Assembly (NCBI RefSeq): GCF_007833795.1
Contig: NZ_CP032702.1
Span: forward strand, 310,001-374,000
Origin: Candidatus Pantoea soli
GTDB lineage: Bacteria; Pseudomonadota; Gammaproteobacteria; Enterobacterales; Enterobacteriaceae
Direction of reading: 5' to 3'
Length of the DNA stretch: 64,000 nucleotides
Shown: in pieces, positions 18,021-27,939 of the stretch
Layout of the letters: every line of letters begins with the position of its first letter
Numbering within the stretch: position 1 is the stretch's first letter
Notes under the pieces: model-generated
Seen by the model: the letters and a program-made list of their open reading frames with translations, nothing else
Told to the model about the DNA's origin: nothing
The model's database searches: none
Program-made: the position numbers and the translations under genes

Positions 18021-19541
18021 ATGCGCTATTTCCCCTTTGCACTGAAACCCCTCGGCTTTTTCACCGCGCTGGCATGCGCTTTGCCCGCCGCTGCCACCGA
18101 GCTGACGCGCGACAACGGCGCGCCGGTAGGCGATAACCAGAACGCACAAACCGCAGGCAGTAACGGCGCGGTGTTGCTGCAGGACGTGCAGCTGATTCAA
18201 AAACTGCAGCGTTTTGATCGGGAACGTATCCCGGAGCGCGTGGTACATGCGCGTGGCACCGGGGCGCACGGTGAATTTCATGCCAGCAAAGACCTCAGCG
18301 ATCTGACGCTGGCCGCTCTCTTTAAACCCGGCACGGTGACACCGGTTTTTGTGCGCTTCTCCAGCGTGGTGCACGGTAAAGATTCGCCGGAAACGCTGCG
18401 CGATCCGCGCGGTTTCGCCACCAAATTTTATACCAGCCAGGGCAACTGGGATTTGGTCGGCAACAATCTGCCGGTGTTTTTTATCCGCGATGCCATCAAA
18501 TTTCCGGATATGGTGCACGCCTTCAAGCCGGACCCGCGCACCAATCTGGATAACGATGCGCGCACCTTTGATTTCTTTTCCCATGTGCCGGAAGCCACGC
18601 ACGCTCTGACCATGCTGTTTTCTAACATGGGCACGCCAGCAAGTTACCGCGAAATGGACGGCAACAGCGTGCACGCCTATAAATTTGTGAACGCGAAAGG
18701 CGAGGTGCACTACGTGAAGTTCCACTGGAAATCGCTGCAGGGTGAAAGGAATCTTGATCCGCAGCAGGTTGCTGCCATGCAGGGGCGCAGCTACAGCCAT
18801 ATGACCGAAGATCTGGTGGCTGCCATCGATCGGCGTGACTTCCCAAAATGGGATCTCTACATTCAGGTGCTGCCCGCCAGCGACATTGATAAATTCGATT
18901 TTAACCCGCTGGACGCCACCAAAATCTGGCCGGGCATTGCGGAAGTGAAGGTCGGCCAGATGGTGCTGAACCGCAACGTCAATAACGTCTTCCAGCAAAC
19001 CGAGCAGGTGGCGATGGCACCTTCCAACCTCGTGCCGGGCATTGAGCCTTCGGAAGATCGCCTGCTGCAGGGGCGCCTGTTCTCCTACGCGGATACGCAG
19101 ATGTACCGCATTGGCGCCAACGCGCTGTCGCTGCCAGTGAATGCGCCACGGGTTCCGGTGAGCAACGGTAATCAGGCGGGTGCCATGAACAGCGAGCACG
19201 CAGACGACAAAGGGGTGAATTACCAGCCAAGCCGTATCTATCCCCGGGAAGAGCTGCAAAGCGCACGCTACAGCCACACGCCCCTGAGCGGCATGACGCA
19301 ACAGGCCGCCATAACCAAACCCCGGAACTTCAGGCAGGCGGGTGAGCTGTATCGTTCGTTCAGCGCCAAAGAGCGCGCCGATCTGATCAACACGCTGGGG
19401 CGCGCGCTGAAAAACGCTGACGCCCGGAGCCGCATGGCGATGCTTTCCTATTTCTATAAAGCCGATAAGGAATATGGCGAACGGCTGGCGCACGATAGCG
19501 TCGCCGGCGTGAAAGCCCTGGCGGAGAAACTCCCCGACTAA
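18021..19541 (+). CDS. Secreted monofunctional haem catalase (KatB-like)
   Basis: Decomposes hydrogen peroxide. The 506-residue product has a cleavable Sec signal (FALKPLGFFTALACALPAAATEL, cleavage near residue 27), so it should be periplasmic. The catalytic His is in ERVVHARGTGAHG, the distal Asn region in FVRFSSVVHG and WDLVGNNLPVFFIRD, and the haem-ligand Tyr in RLFSYADTQMYR. ATG 18021 has AAGGA 7 bases upstream; the open frame upstream lacks a start with a ribosome site. It stands alone between tyrB and yjbQ, a position without catalase in E. coli. Exported catalases of this sort are known in Pseudomonas and some plant-associated bacteria. Confidence 0.88.
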   Translation: MRYFPFALKPLGFFTALACALPAAATELTRDNGAPVGDNQNAQTAGSNGAVLLQDVQLIQKLQRFDRERIPERVVHARGTGAHGEFHASKDLSDLTLAALFKPGTVTPVFVRFSSVVHGKDSPETLRDPRGFATKFYTSQGNWDLVGNNLPVFFIRDAIKFPDMVHAFKPDPRTNLDNDARTFDFFSHVPEATHALTMLFSNMGTPASYREMDGNSVHAYKFVNAKGEVHYVKFHWKSLQGERNLDPQQVAAMQGRSYSHMTEDLVAAIDRRDFPKWDLYIQVLPASDIDKFDFNPLDATKIWPGIAEVKVGQMVLNRNVNNVFQQTEQVAMAPSNLVPGIEPSEDRLLQGRLFSYADTQMYRIGANALSLPVNAPRVPVSNGNQAGAMNSEHADDKGVNYQPSRIYPREELQSARYSHTPLSGMTQQAAITKPRNFRQAGELYRSFSAKERADLINTLGRALKNADARSRMAMLSYFYKADKEYGERLAHDSVAGVKALAEKLPD

Positions 19542-19548
19542 ACCACAC

Positions 19549-19574
19549 GGCAGAGTTCACGCTCTGCCTTTTTT
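19549..19574 (+). terminator. Rho-independent terminator of the catalase gene
   Basis: GGCAGAG (19549-19555) pairs with CTCTGCC (19562-19568), followed by TTTTTT. It begins 8 bases after the catalase stop codon. Confidence 0.9.
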
Positions 19575-19645
19575 CCCTGCCACAGGGTTTACCTTTTGCC
19601 GACATGCTGCACACTTAAACGGTGTATTTGATTAAGGACACTCGC

Positions 19646-20062
19646 ATGTGGCAGCAACAAACGCTTACGCTCAGCGCCAAAACGCGCGGTTTTCATTTAG
19701 TGACGGAGGAGATTGTCAGCCAGCTCACCGGTTTGGCCGATGTGCGTATCGGCCAGTTACATCTGCTGTTGCAGCACACTTCCGCTTCGCTGACGCTCAA
19801 TGAAAATTGCGATCCCACCGTGCGCAGCGACATGGAGCAACATTTCCTGCGTCATGTCCCGGAGGACGCGCCTTATCAGCATGATTACGAAGGTGCAGAC
19901 GACATGCCGGCGCATATTAAATCTTCGCTGCTGGGCGTGTCGCTGCTGCTTCCGGTTAGCCGCGGGCGGCTGGTGCTGGGCACCTGGCAGGGGATCTGGC
20001 TGGGCGAACATCGGGTGCAGGGCGGCGCGCGGCGCATTATCGCGACTTTACAGGGGGAATAA
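19646..20062 (+). CDS. yjbQ: YjbQ family protein (UPF0047)
   Basis: A 138-residue member of the UPF0047/YjbQ family; some members have weak thiamine-phosphate synthase activity, but the true role is unclear. It matches E. coli YjbQ with the conserved block [29 protein letters not shown] and [12 protein letters not shown], whose His and Glu residues probably bind metal. ATG 19646 (MWQQQT) fits the family; an upstream ATG-like start adds eight unconserved codons. yjbR follows after 3 bases, so the two form an operon. Confidence 0.93.
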   Translation: MWQQQTLTLSAKTRGFHLVTEEIVSQLTGLADVRIGQLHLLLQHTSASLTLNENCDPTVRSDMEQHFLRHVPEDAPYQHDYEGADDMPAHIKSSLLGVSLLLPVSRGRLVLGTWQGIWLGEHRVQGGARRIIATLQGE

Positions 20063-20065
20063 ACG

Positions 20066-20416
20066 ATGACGATTTCCGATCTGCTGACCTACTGCATGAG
20101 CAAGCCTGGGGCAGCGCAGAGTTATAAAGATGCCTGGGACGCCACGCAGATTAAAAGCAATGGGGTGCTGTTCGCCATGGTACATGATGTCAAAGGTCGC
20201 CCGGCGCTGTCGCTGAAAACCTCGCCGGCGCTGGCCGAGTTACTGCGGGATGAGCATCACGATGTGTTTGCCAGTGAACATCTGAACAAATCGCACTGGA
20301 GCACATTGTGGCTGGATGGTGAGCTGAAAGATTCGCAGATTTATTACCTGGTCGATGCCTCCTGGCAACAGGCCGACGCCACGCATGCTGCGGGCGCCAG
20401 CCATCATGATGAGTAG
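20066..20416 (+). CDS. yjbR: MmcQ/YjbR family protein
   Basis: A 116-residue protein with the YjbR fold (double-wing, CyaY-like), sometimes described as DNA binding. Conserved parts are the N-terminal YCMSKPGAAQSYK, KSNGVLFAMV, and LNKSHWSTLWLDGELKD with the W-x-L pattern before YYLVDASW. It is coupled to yjbQ as in E. coli. A His-rich C-terminus (ATHAAGASHHDE) is slightly longer than usual. It ends 6 bases from the convergent alcohol dehydrogenase gene. Confidence 0.9.
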   Translation: MTISDLLTYCMSKPGAAQSYKDAWDATQIKSNGVLFAMVHDVKGRPALSLKTSPALAELLRDEHHDVFASEHLNKSHWSTLWLDGELKDSQIYYLVDASWQQADATHAAGASHHDE

Positions 20417-20422
20417 GGCCGA

Positions 20423-21487
20423 TCAGGCCGCGGACTCTTCACGCAGGGTATTGATATCAATGACGAAACGATACTTTACATCGCTTTTCAGCATGCGTTC
20501 GTAAGCGTCATTAATCTGGTTCATGGCGATCAGTTCGATATCTGAAGTAATGCCATGTTGACCGCAGAAATCCAGCATCTCCTGGGTTTCTGCGATGCCG
20601 CCAATCAGCGAGCCGGCAATGCTGCGGCGCTTGAAGATCAGGTTGAACACCTGCGGTGCCGGGTGGTCGTGCTCCGGCGCGCCAACCAGCGTCATATTGC
20701 CGTCGCGCTTCAGCAGGGCAATAAACGGGTTGAGATCGTGCTGAGCGGCCACGGTATTCAGAATAAAATCGAAGCTGTTGGCGTGCTGTGCCATCTGATC
20801 GGCATCTTTGGAAATCACCACTTCATCGGCGCCGAGGCGTTTGCCATCTTCAATTTTCGAGGGCGAGGTAGTGAACAGCACCACGTGTGCGCCCATCGCA
20901 TGGGCAATTTTCACGCCCATATGACCAAGGCCGCCCAGGCCCACAATGCCAACTTTTTTACCCGGGCCGACGTTCCAGTGGCGCAACGGTGAATAGGTGG
21001 TGATACCGGCACACAGCAGCGGAGCCACACCGGCCAGATCCAGGTTTTCCGGCACGCGCAGTACGAAGTTCTCGTCCACAACCATGCTGGTGGAGTAGCC
21101 GCCATAGGTGATGGCGCCGGTTTCGCGATCCTGGCCATTGTAGGTGCCAACAAAACCATTTTCACAGTATTGCTCCAGCCCTTCCTGACAGCTCGGGCAG
21201 CTGCGGCAGGAGTCAACCATGCAGCCGACGCCGACTAAATCGCCCACTTTGTATTTATGCGTGTGAGCGCCAACTGCGGTGACGCGACCGACCACTTCAT
21301 GGCCTGGCACCACCGGGAAAAGGGTATTTTTCCATTCGTTACGCGCCTGATGCAGGTCTGAGTGGCAAACGCCACAGTACAACACTTCAATCTGTACATC
21401 ATGAGCACGCAGTTCACGCGGCTTATAGTCGAACGGGGCGAGTCTGGATTTCGCGTCCTGTGCGGCATAGGCATGGGTAATATTCAT
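20423..21487 (-). CDS. Zinc-dependent NAD(P) alcohol dehydrogenase, YahK/cinnamyl-alcohol type
   Basis: A 354-residue medium-chain dehydrogenase that interconverts alcohols and aldehydes. Catalytic zinc ligands are in YCGVCHSDLHQ and PGHEVVGRV; the structural zinc site is the four-Cys loop CRSCPSCQEGLEQYC; the cofactor motif is GLGGLGHMG. It closely resembles E. coli YahK, an NADPH aldehyde reductase, so reduction of toxic aldehydes is the likely job. ATG 21485-21487 has GGAG 5 bases upstream; the 89 extra upstream codons of the open frame are not conserved. It is convergent with yjbR with 6 bases between stops. Confidence 0.88.
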   Translation of the reverse strand: MNITHAYAAQDAKSRLAPFDYKPRELRAHDVQIEVLYCGVCHSDLHQARNEWKNTLFPVVPGHEVVGRVTAVGAHTHKYKVGDLVGVGCMVDSCRSCPSCQEGLEQYCENGFVGTYNGQDRETGAITYGGYSTSMVVDENFVLRVPENLDLAGVAPLLCAGITTYSPLRHWNVGPGKKVGIVGLGGLGHMGVKIAHAMGAHVVLFTTSPSKIEDGKRLGADEVVISKDADQMAQHANSFDFILNTVAAQHDLNPFIALLKRDGNMTLVGAPEHDHPAPQVFNLIFKRRSIAGSLIGGIAETQEMLDFCGQHGITSDIELIAMNQINDAYERMLKSDVKYRFVIDINTLREESAA

Positions 21488-21722
21488 GGTGTCTCCAGTC
21501 GGATGTGTCGTGAGTATATTGCGAGAGGTCCATTCAGCAGGCTGAAGGACAATGGCGCGGGTGCGCCAAAAGTGAACGCTGTAAGGATAGTCAGCAGGGG
21601 AGAAGGCGTATATGCCTGAAGTTGTCTGATTCTTGCCTGTTTCTGCAAAGCGCAAGGTAAACAGGCAAAAAAAGCGCCGGTGTGTGGGGTAATATGCGGG
21701 GGAAAGCGTGAGGGCAGGCCGG

Positions 21723-21752
21723 AAAAAGCGCACCGCAAACGCGGCGGTGCGC
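21723..21752 (-). terminator. Rho-independent terminator of uvrA
   Basis: Perfect 9-bp stem GCGCACCGC/GCGGTGCGC (21728-21736 and 21744-21752) with AAAAA at 21723-21727 supplying the U-tract to leftward transcripts, 8 bases past the uvrA stop. Confidence 0.9.
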
Positions 21753-21759
21753 ACAGACC

Positions 21760-24588
21760 TTACTTTTTCAGCATGGGCTTCAGGAAGCGCGCCGTGTGGG
21801 ATTGCTCACACTCAGCCACCGTCTCTGGCGTGCCGGCTACCAGAATTTCACCGCCGCCGCTGCCGCCTTCCGGACCCAGATCCACAATCCAGTCAGCGGT
21901 TTTGATCACATCAAGATTGTGTTCAATCACCACAATGGTGTTGCCCTGATCGCGCAGCTGATGCAGCACTTCCAGCAGCTGCTGAATGTCGGCAAAGTGC
22001 AGACCGGTAGTCGGTTCGTCCAGGATATAGAGCGTCTGGCCGGTGCCGCGTTTTGACAGCTCACGCGCCAGCTTAACGCGCTGCGCTTCACCGCCGGAAA
22101 GCGTCGTGGCAGACTGACCGAGCCGGATATAGGAGAGCCCGACATCCATCAGCGTCTGGAGCTTACGCGCCAGCGCCGGTACGGCATCAAAGAACTCGCG
22201 GGCTTCTTCGATGGTCATCTCCAGCACTTCATGAATGCTGCGGCCTTTGTATTTAATCTCCAGCGTTTCGCGGTTATAGCGTTTGCCTTTGCACTGATCG
22301 CACGGCACGTAGATGTCCGGCAGGAAGTGCATCTCCACCTTAATCACACCATCACCCTGGCAGGCTTCACAGCGTCCGCCACGCACGTTGAAGCTGAAGC
22401 GGCCCGGATTGTAGCCGCGTGAACGCGCTTCCGGCACACCGGCGAACAGTTCGCGTACCGGCGTAAAAATGCCGGTATAGGTGGCCGGGTTAGAACGCGG
22501 TGTGCGGCCAATCGGGCTCTGATCGATATCGATGACCTTGTCAAAATGCTCCAGGCCGGCGATTTCGCGGTATGGGGCGACTTCACCGCTGGTGGCACCG
22601 TTGAGCTGACGCTGAGCAATCGGGAACAATGTGTCGTTGATCAGCGTAGATTTACCTGAGCCGGAGACACCGGTAATACAGGTAAAGAGTCCGACCGGGA
22701 TCGTCAGCGTCACGTCTTTCAGGTTGTTGCCGCGCGCACCGCTCAGCTTCAGGACTTTAGACGGATCGCCTTTCACCCGCTCGGCGGGTACAGCGATTTC
22801 GCGCTTGCCGCTCAGGAACTGGCCGGTCAGCGACGCTTCGTGCGCCATGATGGCGTGGACATCGCCCTCTGCCACCACCTGACCGCCGTGCACGCCCGCG
22901 CCGGGACCGATATCAATAATATGGTCGGCTGCGCGAATCGCATCTTCATCGTGCTCAACCACAATCACGGTGTTGCCAAGATCGCGCAGGTGGATCAGCG
23001 TCGACAGCAGACGTTCGTTATCGCGCTGATGCAGACCAATTGAGGGTTCATCCAGCACGTACATCACGCCCACCAGGCCCGCACCAATCTGGCTGGCCAG
23101 ACGAATGCGCTGGGCCTCACCACCGGAGAGCGTCTCCGCCGAGCGCGACATGGAAAGGTAGTTAAGGCCGACGTTCACCAGGAAGCTCAGGCGATCGCCA
23201 ATCTCTTTCAGCACTTTTTCCGCGATTTTTGCGCGCTGGCCGCTCAGCTTCAGGTTGCGGAAGAAGTCCATCGCATGACCAATGCTCATATCTGAGATGG
23301 TAGGCAGATTGGTATCTTCCACAAACACATGACGCGCTTCGCGGCGCAGACGGGTGCCTTCACAGCTGGCGCAGGCGCGGTTGCTGATAAACTTCGCCAG
23401 CTCTTCACGTACCGCATTGGATTCCGTCTCTTTATAACGGCGCTCCATATTGTGCAGCACGCCTTCAAACGGATGACGGCGTACCGACGTATCACCGCGA
23501 TCGTTGATGTATTTGAATTCAATATTCTCTTTGCCGGAGCCGTAGAGAATCACGTCGCGCGCTTTATCGCTCAGGCTTTCAAACGGCGCTTCGACGTCAA
23601 AATCCAGATGCTCAGCCAGCGAGCGCAGCATCTGGAAATAGTAGAAGTTACGGCGATCCCAGCCGCGAATGGCGCCGCCAGCCAGCGACAGTTCCGGATT
23701 CTGCACCACGCGATCGGGATCGAAATATTGCTGCACGCCGAGACCGTCACAGGTCGGGCAGGCGCCTGCCGGGTTGTTAAACGAAAACAGGCGCGGTTCC
23801 AGCTCGCGCATGCTGTAGCCACACACCGGGCAGGCGAAGTTAGCCGAAAACAGCATCTCTTCCGCGTCGGCGTCGTCCATATCGGCGACGATTGCCGTGC
23901 CGCCGCTCAGTTCCAGCGTGGTTTCAAAGGATTCTGCCAGACGCGTTGCCATGTCATCACGCACGCGGAAGCGATCAATCACCACTTCAATGGTGTGCTT
24001 CTTCTGCAGTTCCAGCTTGGGTGGATCGGAAAGATCGCACACTTCCCCGTCGATACGCGCACGGATGTAGCCCTGGGCCGCCAGGTTTTCCAGCGTTTTG
24101 GTGTGTTCGCCTTTGCGGTCTTTAACCACCGGCGCCAGCAGCATCAGCCGGCGGCCTTCATCCTGCGCCAGCACCTGATCCACCATCTGACTGACGGTCT
24201 GTGCCGCCAGCGTCACGTTATGATCCGGGCAGCGCGGTTCGCCAACGCGGGCAAACAGCAGACGCAGGTAGTCGTGGATTTCGGTAATGGTGCCGACCGT
24301 CGAACGCGGGTTGTGCGACGTGGATTTCTGCTCAATGGAAATGGCGGGCGACAGACCTTCAATATGGTCAACGTCCGGTTTCTCCATTAATGAAAGAAAC
24401 TGGCGCGCATAGGCCGAAAGCGATTCAACATAGCGGCGCTGGCCTTCGGCATAGAGCGTGTCAAACGCCAGCGAAGACTTACCGGAACCTGACAGACCGG
24501 TAACCACAATGAGCTTATCGCGTGGGATGATCAGGTTGATATTCTTCAAATTATGGGTGCGAGCACCGCGGACTTCGATCTTATCCAT
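21760..24588 (-). CDS. uvrA: Excinuclease ABC subunit A
   Basis: UvrA finds bulky DNA lesions and loads UvrB in nucleotide excision repair. The 942-residue protein has two ABC ATPase halves: Walker [10 protein letters not shown] near residue 31 and GVSGSGKST in the second half, each with an LSGGEAQR signature. The zinc modules [13 protein letters not shown]...CPTCDG and CEACQGDG...CDQCKG are intact. ATG 24586-24588 gives the conserved [14 protein letters not shown] start. It is divergent from ssb with a shared SOS box, as in E. coli. Confidence 0.98.
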   Translation of the reverse strand: MDKIEVRGARTHNLKNINLIIPRDKLIVVTGLSGSGKSSLAFDTLYAEGQRRYVESLSAYARQFLSLMEKPDVDHIEGLSPAISIEQKSTSHNPRSTVGTITEIHDYLRLLFARVGEPRCPDHNVTLAAQTVSQMVDQVLAQDEGRRLMLLAPVVKDRKGEHTKTLENLAAQGYIRARIDGEVCDLSDPPKLELQKKHTIEVVIDRFRVRDDMATRLAESFETTLELSGGTAIVADMDDADAEEMLFSANFACPVCGYSMRELEPRLFSFNNPAGACPTCDGLGVQQYFDPDRVVQNPELSLAGGAIRGWDRRNFYYFQMLRSLAEHLDFDVEAPFESLSDKARDVILYGSGKENIEFKYINDRGDTSVRRHPFEGVLHNMERRYKETESNAVREELAKFISNRACASCEGTRLRREARHVFVEDTNLPTISDMSIGHAMDFFRNLKLSGQRAKIAEKVLKEIGDRLSFLVNVGLNYLSMSRSAETLSGGEAQRIRLASQIGAGLVGVMYVLDEPSIGLHQRDNERLLSTLIHLRDLGNTVIVVEHDEDAIRAADHIIDIGPGAGVHGGQVVAEGDVHAIMAHEASLTGQFLSGKREIAVPAERVKGDPSKVLKLSGARGNNLKDVTLTIPVGLFTCITGVSGSGKSTLINDTLFPIAQRQLNGATSGEVAPYREIAGLEHFDKVIDIDQSPIGRTPRSNPATYTGIFTPVRELFAGVPEARSRGYNPGRFSFNVRGGRCEACQGDGVIKVEMHFLPDIYVPCDQCKGKRYNRETLEIKYKGRSIHEVLEMTIEEAREFFDAVPALARKLQTLMDVGLSYIRLGQSATTLSGGEAQRVKLARELSKRGTGQTLYILDEPTTGLHFADIQQLLEVLHQLRDQGNTIVVIEHNLDVIKTADWIVDLGPEGGSGGGEILVAGTPETVAECEQSHTARFLKPMLKK

Positions 24589-24671
24589 TCACCTTTCCCG
24601 GATTGAGCATGGCCGATTGTGCCTTGGCAGCAGAATCGGCTGAAACGCATCATTATGGCACAAAAAATAAA

Positions 24672-24687
24672 CTGAATAAATATCCAG
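24672..24687. promoter_or_regulatory. LexA box between uvrA and ssb
   Basis: CTGAATAAATATCCAG is a CTG-N10-CAG operator; on the uvrA strand it reads ACTGGATATTTATTCAGT with flanks, close to the known E. coli uvrA/ssb box. It lies 84 bases before uvrA and 123 before ssb. Confidence 0.85.
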
Positions 24688-24810
24688 TATTTTTGCTATC
24701 ATGGCGGCTGCGAAAATCTGGAAGCACGCTCCAAAGTATCTATCTTAAAGAGGGACGTGTTAGAATTTGTCGTTTAGACTTACTGCATCAACTCATCGGG
24801 AGACAGCAAC

Positions 24811-25350
24811 ATGGCCAGTCGTGGCGTAAACAAAGTGATTCTTGTCGGGAATCTGGGTCAGGATCCGGAAGTGCGCTATATGCCAAATGGTGGCGCGGTA
24901 GCCAACATTACGCTGGCCACGTCAGAGAGCTGGCGCGATAAGCAAACCGGTGAAAACAAAGAGATCACAGAGTGGCACCGCGTGGTGCTGTTCGGCAAGC
25001 TGGCGGAAGTGGCCGGTGAGTATCTGCGCAAAGGTTCGCAGGTCTATATCGAAGGTCAGCTGCGTACCCGTAAGTGGCAGGACCAGAGCGGCCAGGACAA
25101 ATACACCACTGAAGTGGTGGTTAACGTGGGCGGCACCATGCAGATGCTGGGTGGCCGTCAGCAGGGCGGTACCGGCGGTGGTGCACCGGCAGGTGGCCAG
25201 GGCGGCGGCAACAACAATGGCTGGGGCCAGCCACAGCAGCCGCAGGGCGGCAACCAGTTCAGCGGCGGCGCACAGCAGCGTCCGCAGCAGCAGAGCGCGC
25301 CGGCGAATAACGAACCACCCATGGACTTCGACGACGACATTCCGTTCTGA
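24811..25350 (+). CDS. ssb: Single-stranded DNA-binding protein
   Basis: SSB coats single-stranded DNA in replication, repair and recombination and recruits partner proteins. The 179-residue protein has the OB fold in residues 1-112 ([32 protein letters not shown]), a flexible Gly/Gln-rich linker with repeated GG and QQP runs, and the acidic partner-binding tail DFDDDIPF. E. coli SSB has 178 residues. AUG 24811 is preceded by GGGAGACAGCA. Confidence 0.98.
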   Translation: MASRGVNKVILVGNLGQDPEVRYMPNGGAVANITLATSESWRDKQTGENKEITEWHRVVLFGKLAEVAGEYLRKGSQVYIEGQLRTRKWQDQSGQDKYTTEVVVNVGGTMQMLGGRQQGGTGGGAPAGGQGGGNNNGWGQPQQPQGGNQFSGGAQQRPQQQSAPANNEPPMDFDDDIPF

Positions 25351-25375
25351 TTATTCCCCGACGAATGGGTCTCAG

Positions 25376-25399
25376 CCCCCGCCCGTGCGGGGGTTTTTT
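25376..25399 (+). terminator. Rho-independent terminator of ssb
   Basis: Perfect stem CCCCCGC/GCGGGGG with loop CCGT, followed by TTTTTT, 25 bases after the ssb stop. It marks the left border of the block that is absent from E. coli at this site. Confidence 0.92.
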
Positions 25400-25426
25400 A
25401 TTGCCGCTTCTCCGGCAGGCAGGGGC

Positions 25427-25954
25427 TTAATGCGGTCGCCACGCCCGAAGTATCTCATCGCTGCTGTGAACCGCTACCGGGTTGCCCGGCATGATGAAAT
25501 CGGCCCATATCTCGTTGTATTGTTGAATCTGCTGCTCGGCGCTCACCCAGGTGCGATCGGCAGTGGTGTGCGCATCGGCGGCAACGGTGATGTGATAGCC
25601 CAGGCTCACGCCGACTTTGATCGTGGTATCCACGCAGTAATCCGTGGCGCAGCCGCAGATCACAAAGCTGTCAATATCATGCTGCGTCAGCTGCGCGGCC
25701 AGATCGGTTTGCCAGAAGCTGTCGCACGCAGTTTTGGTAACGTAAAGCGCATGGGCGGGCTGTACCAGCTCGGGTACAACCTGCCACGCCTCTGTGCCAA
25801 CCGTTAGCCCCGGCCCGGTATGCTGAATGAAAATCACCCGATCGGCGGCCGCGATCAGCTGGTTGATGCGCGCGCAGCGCCCGGCGCGGTCATAGCGTGG
25901 GGTCGCCAGCACGCCGTTTTGCATGTCAACGACGATCAATGTGCGTTGTGCCAT
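25427..25954 (-). CDS. Cysteine hydrolase, isochorismatase-like family
   Basis: A 175-residue protein with the isochorismatase-like alpha/beta fold. The catalytic triad is readable: Asp in LIVVDMQNG, Lys in VTKTACDSFWQT, and the nucleophile Cys in VICGCATDYCVDTT. The substrate cannot be told; amides such as nicotinamide, N-carbamoyl compounds or related small molecules are typical. Two ATGs are adjacent; 25954 is chosen because GGAG is 6 bases upstream. It is divergent from an AraC regulator, 126 bases apart, and may be its target. Confidence 0.85.
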   Translation of the reverse strand: MAQRTLIVVDMQNGVLATPRYDRAGRCARINQLIAAADRVIFIQHTGPGLTVGTEAWQVVPELVQPAHALYVTKTACDSFWQTDLAAQLTQHDIDSFVICGCATDYCVDTTIKVGVSLGYHITVAADAHTTADRTWVSAEQQIQQYNEIWADFIMPGNPVAVHSSDEILRAWRPH

Positions 25955-26080
25955 CATCTTCTCCTCTCCTGATGAACGGTCAGTGTCGCCCCGCAAACCC
26001 GGGCAGGTAAAGCGATTCCGCTTTGCATTTTTCCCCCGCGCCGCGCATGCTTACTGACTCGTCTGACGTGGAGGTAAGCT

Positions 26081-26911
26081 GTGAACGTGGTGCCGGATGT
26101 TTTTCCCTGGGAGCAGGATCGCGCGCAGTTTCAGCACTGTGCTGAGCTGCCGGGCATTGAGCTTTATCAGGCGCACATCTCCCGCTATGCCTTCGAACCG
26201 CATACCCACGAAGCCTTTGGCATCGGCACCATTGAGGCCGGCGCACAGTGCTTCCGCTATCGCGGCACCCGCTACGTAGCGCCGCAGCATTCCCTGATCA
26301 TGATGAACCCCGACGAGCTCCATACCGGCGAGTCCGCCTGTGAACAGGGCTGGCGCTACCGCATGATCTACATCGATCCGCAGCAGATGACGCGCTTAAC
26401 CGGCGATCGTCACTGGTGGTTCAGTGACGCCCTGCGCACCGACGCGCAGCTGGCGCAGCCGATTTCTCTGGTGCTGGCCAAAATGTGGCAGGCGCAGAGT
26501 TCGCTGGAGCGACAAAGCCTGCTGCTGGAATTACTGGCGTTGCTGCGTCCGCTGGCCCATCAGGGCGGCGCGCGGCGGCAGGAGGGCGCGCACCGTTTTG
26601 ATACGGTGAAGGCGTTTCTGCGTGAAAATCTGGCGGAACCGGTGCGGCTTGAGACGCTGGCGGCGCTGGCCGGGCTTTCTCCGTGGCATTTTCTGCGCAG
26701 CTTTAAACAGCACTTCCACGTCACGCCACATCAGATGCTGATGGCTTTCCGCTTATTCGATGCCAAGCAGCGACTGGCGCAGGGCGAAAGCGCAGCGTCG
26801 GTGGCTGCCGCCGTTGGCCTGAGCGATCAGGCGCACCTGACGCGGGCGTTTGCCCACCGCTATGGGATTACGCCGGGCCGCTTCCAGAAGCAGGTGCTGC
26901 CGGCGCGCTGA
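26081..26911 (+). CDS. AraC-family regulator with N-terminal cupin domain
   Basis: A 276-residue regulator: an AraC-type ligand-binding cupin at about residues 10-150 (HEAFGIGTIEAG, YRGTRYVAPQHSLIMMNPDELHTGE) and the double helix-turn-helix at about 175-270 (LETLAALAGLSPWHFLRSFKQHFHVTPHQML, GLSDQAHLTRAFAHRYGITPGRF). It starts with GTG 26081, GGAGG 6 bases upstream. It lies between a divergent cysteine hydrolase and a co-directional EamA exporter, and probably controls one or both. The signal is unknown; AraC/EamA pairs of this form often concern amino-acid or metabolite export. Confidence 0.86.
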   Translation: MNVVPDVFPWEQDRAQFQHCAELPGIELYQAHISRYAFEPHTHEAFGIGTIEAGAQCFRYRGTRYVAPQHSLIMMNPDELHTGESACEQGWRYRMIYIDPQQMTRLTGDRHWWFSDALRTDAQLAQPISLVLAKMWQAQSSLERQSLLLELLALLRPLAHQGGARRQEGAHRFDTVKAFLRENLAEPVRLETLAALAGLSPWHFLRSFKQHFHVTPHQMLMAFRLFDAKQRLAQGESAASVAAAVGLSDQAHLTRAFAHRYGITPGRFQKQVLPAR

Positions 26912-26985
26912 CCGCAATCTGCTACAAGCTTTCTGCTGCGCCATCCGGCACACTGCCACGAAACAGCCATAAAGGAAGCTTTTCT

Positions 26986-27939
26986 ATGTTTGCAGGAATT
27001 GTGTTTGCGCTGGCAGCGGGCATGATGTGGGGCATGATTTTTGTCGTGCCGCTGCTGATCCCCGAATACCCCGGTACGCTGCAATCCGCCGGCCGTTATC
27101 TGGCGTTTGGCGTGATCGTGTTACCGCTGGCGTGGCTCAGCCGCCGGCGACTGAAGCAGCTGGCGCGAAAAGACTGGATTGAAGCGGTTAAGCTGTCGCT
27201 GATCGGTAATCTGCTGTATTACGCCTGTCTGGCCAGCGCGATTCAGCGCACCGGCGCCCCCGTCTCCACCATGATCATCGGTACGCTGCCGGTGGTGATC
27301 ACCGTTACCGCTAATCTCTGTTACGGCCATCTTGAAGGACGGCTGCCGTGGAAAAGGCTGACGCCGGCGCTGATTATCATCGCTGCCGGTCTGGTTTGCG
27401 TGAATGCGGCAGAACTGCGGGGGCAGCAGAGTGATTTCAGCCTGATGCGCTACCTCAGCGGGCTGGCGCTGGCGATCATGGCGGTGGCCTGCTGGACCTG
27501 GTATCCGCTACGCAATGCCCGCTGGCTGCGTCAGCACCCGCAGCATAAGCCGTCAAGCTGGGCCACCGCGCAGGGGCTGGTGACACTGCCGCTGGCGCTG
27601 GTGTTCTGCCTGCTGGTCTGTCTGCAGATTCACTGGCAGCAGCCCGCGTTTAGTTTGCCGTTCGGCCCACAGCCGCTGCGTTTTATCGTTCTGATGCTGG
27701 CGCTGGGATTACTCTGCTCCTGGCTGGCGGCGCTGTGCTGGAACGCCGCCAGTCAGCGGCTGCCGACCGTGGTCATGGGGCCGCTGATTGTGTTTGAGAC
27801 GCTGGCCGGATTAATGTGGACCTTTATCTACCGCCAGAACTGGCCGCCCCTGCTCACCAGCCTGGGCATCGGCTGCCTGATTGTCGGCGTGATGTACGCT
27901 GTGCGTATCAAACCACAGCAGCTGGCGGTACTGGACTAA
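26986..27939 (+). CDS. EamA/DMT-superfamily transporter
   Basis: A 317-residue inner-membrane protein with ten hydrophobic helices arranged as two EamA repeats (about residues 1-145 and 155-310), typical of drug/metabolite exporters. Examples of motifs are GMMWGMIFVVPLL at the start and GPLIVFETLAGLMWTFIYRQNWP in the last repeat. ATG 26986 follows AAAGGAAG by 8 bases. It is 74 bases after the AraC gene and probably controlled by it. The substrate cannot be read. Confidence 0.85.
   Translation: MFAGIVFALAAGMMWGMIFVVPLLIPEYPGTLQSAGRYLAFGVIVLPLAWLSRRRLKQLARKDWIEAVKLSLIGNLLYYACLASAIQRTGAPVSTMIIGTLPVVITVTANLCYGHLEGRLPWKRLTPALIIIAAGLVCVNAAELRGQQSDFSLMRYLSGLALAIMAVACWTWYPLRNARWLRQHPQHKPSSWATAQGLVTLPLALVFCLLVCLQIHWQQPAFSLPFGPQPLRFIVLMLALGLLCSWLAALCWNAASQRLPTVVMGPLIVFETLAGLMWTFIYRQNWPPLLTSLGIGCLIVGVMYAVRIKPQQLAVLD

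Noticed and set aside
17997..19493. 498-codon open frame opposite the catalase gene
   Set aside because: Antisense to an intact catalase whose motifs are all in order; the shadow has no recognisable domains.
23329..24390. 353-codon open frame opposite uvrA
   Set aside because: Antisense to conserved uvrA sequence; long shadows are expected in G/C-rich codon-biased genes.
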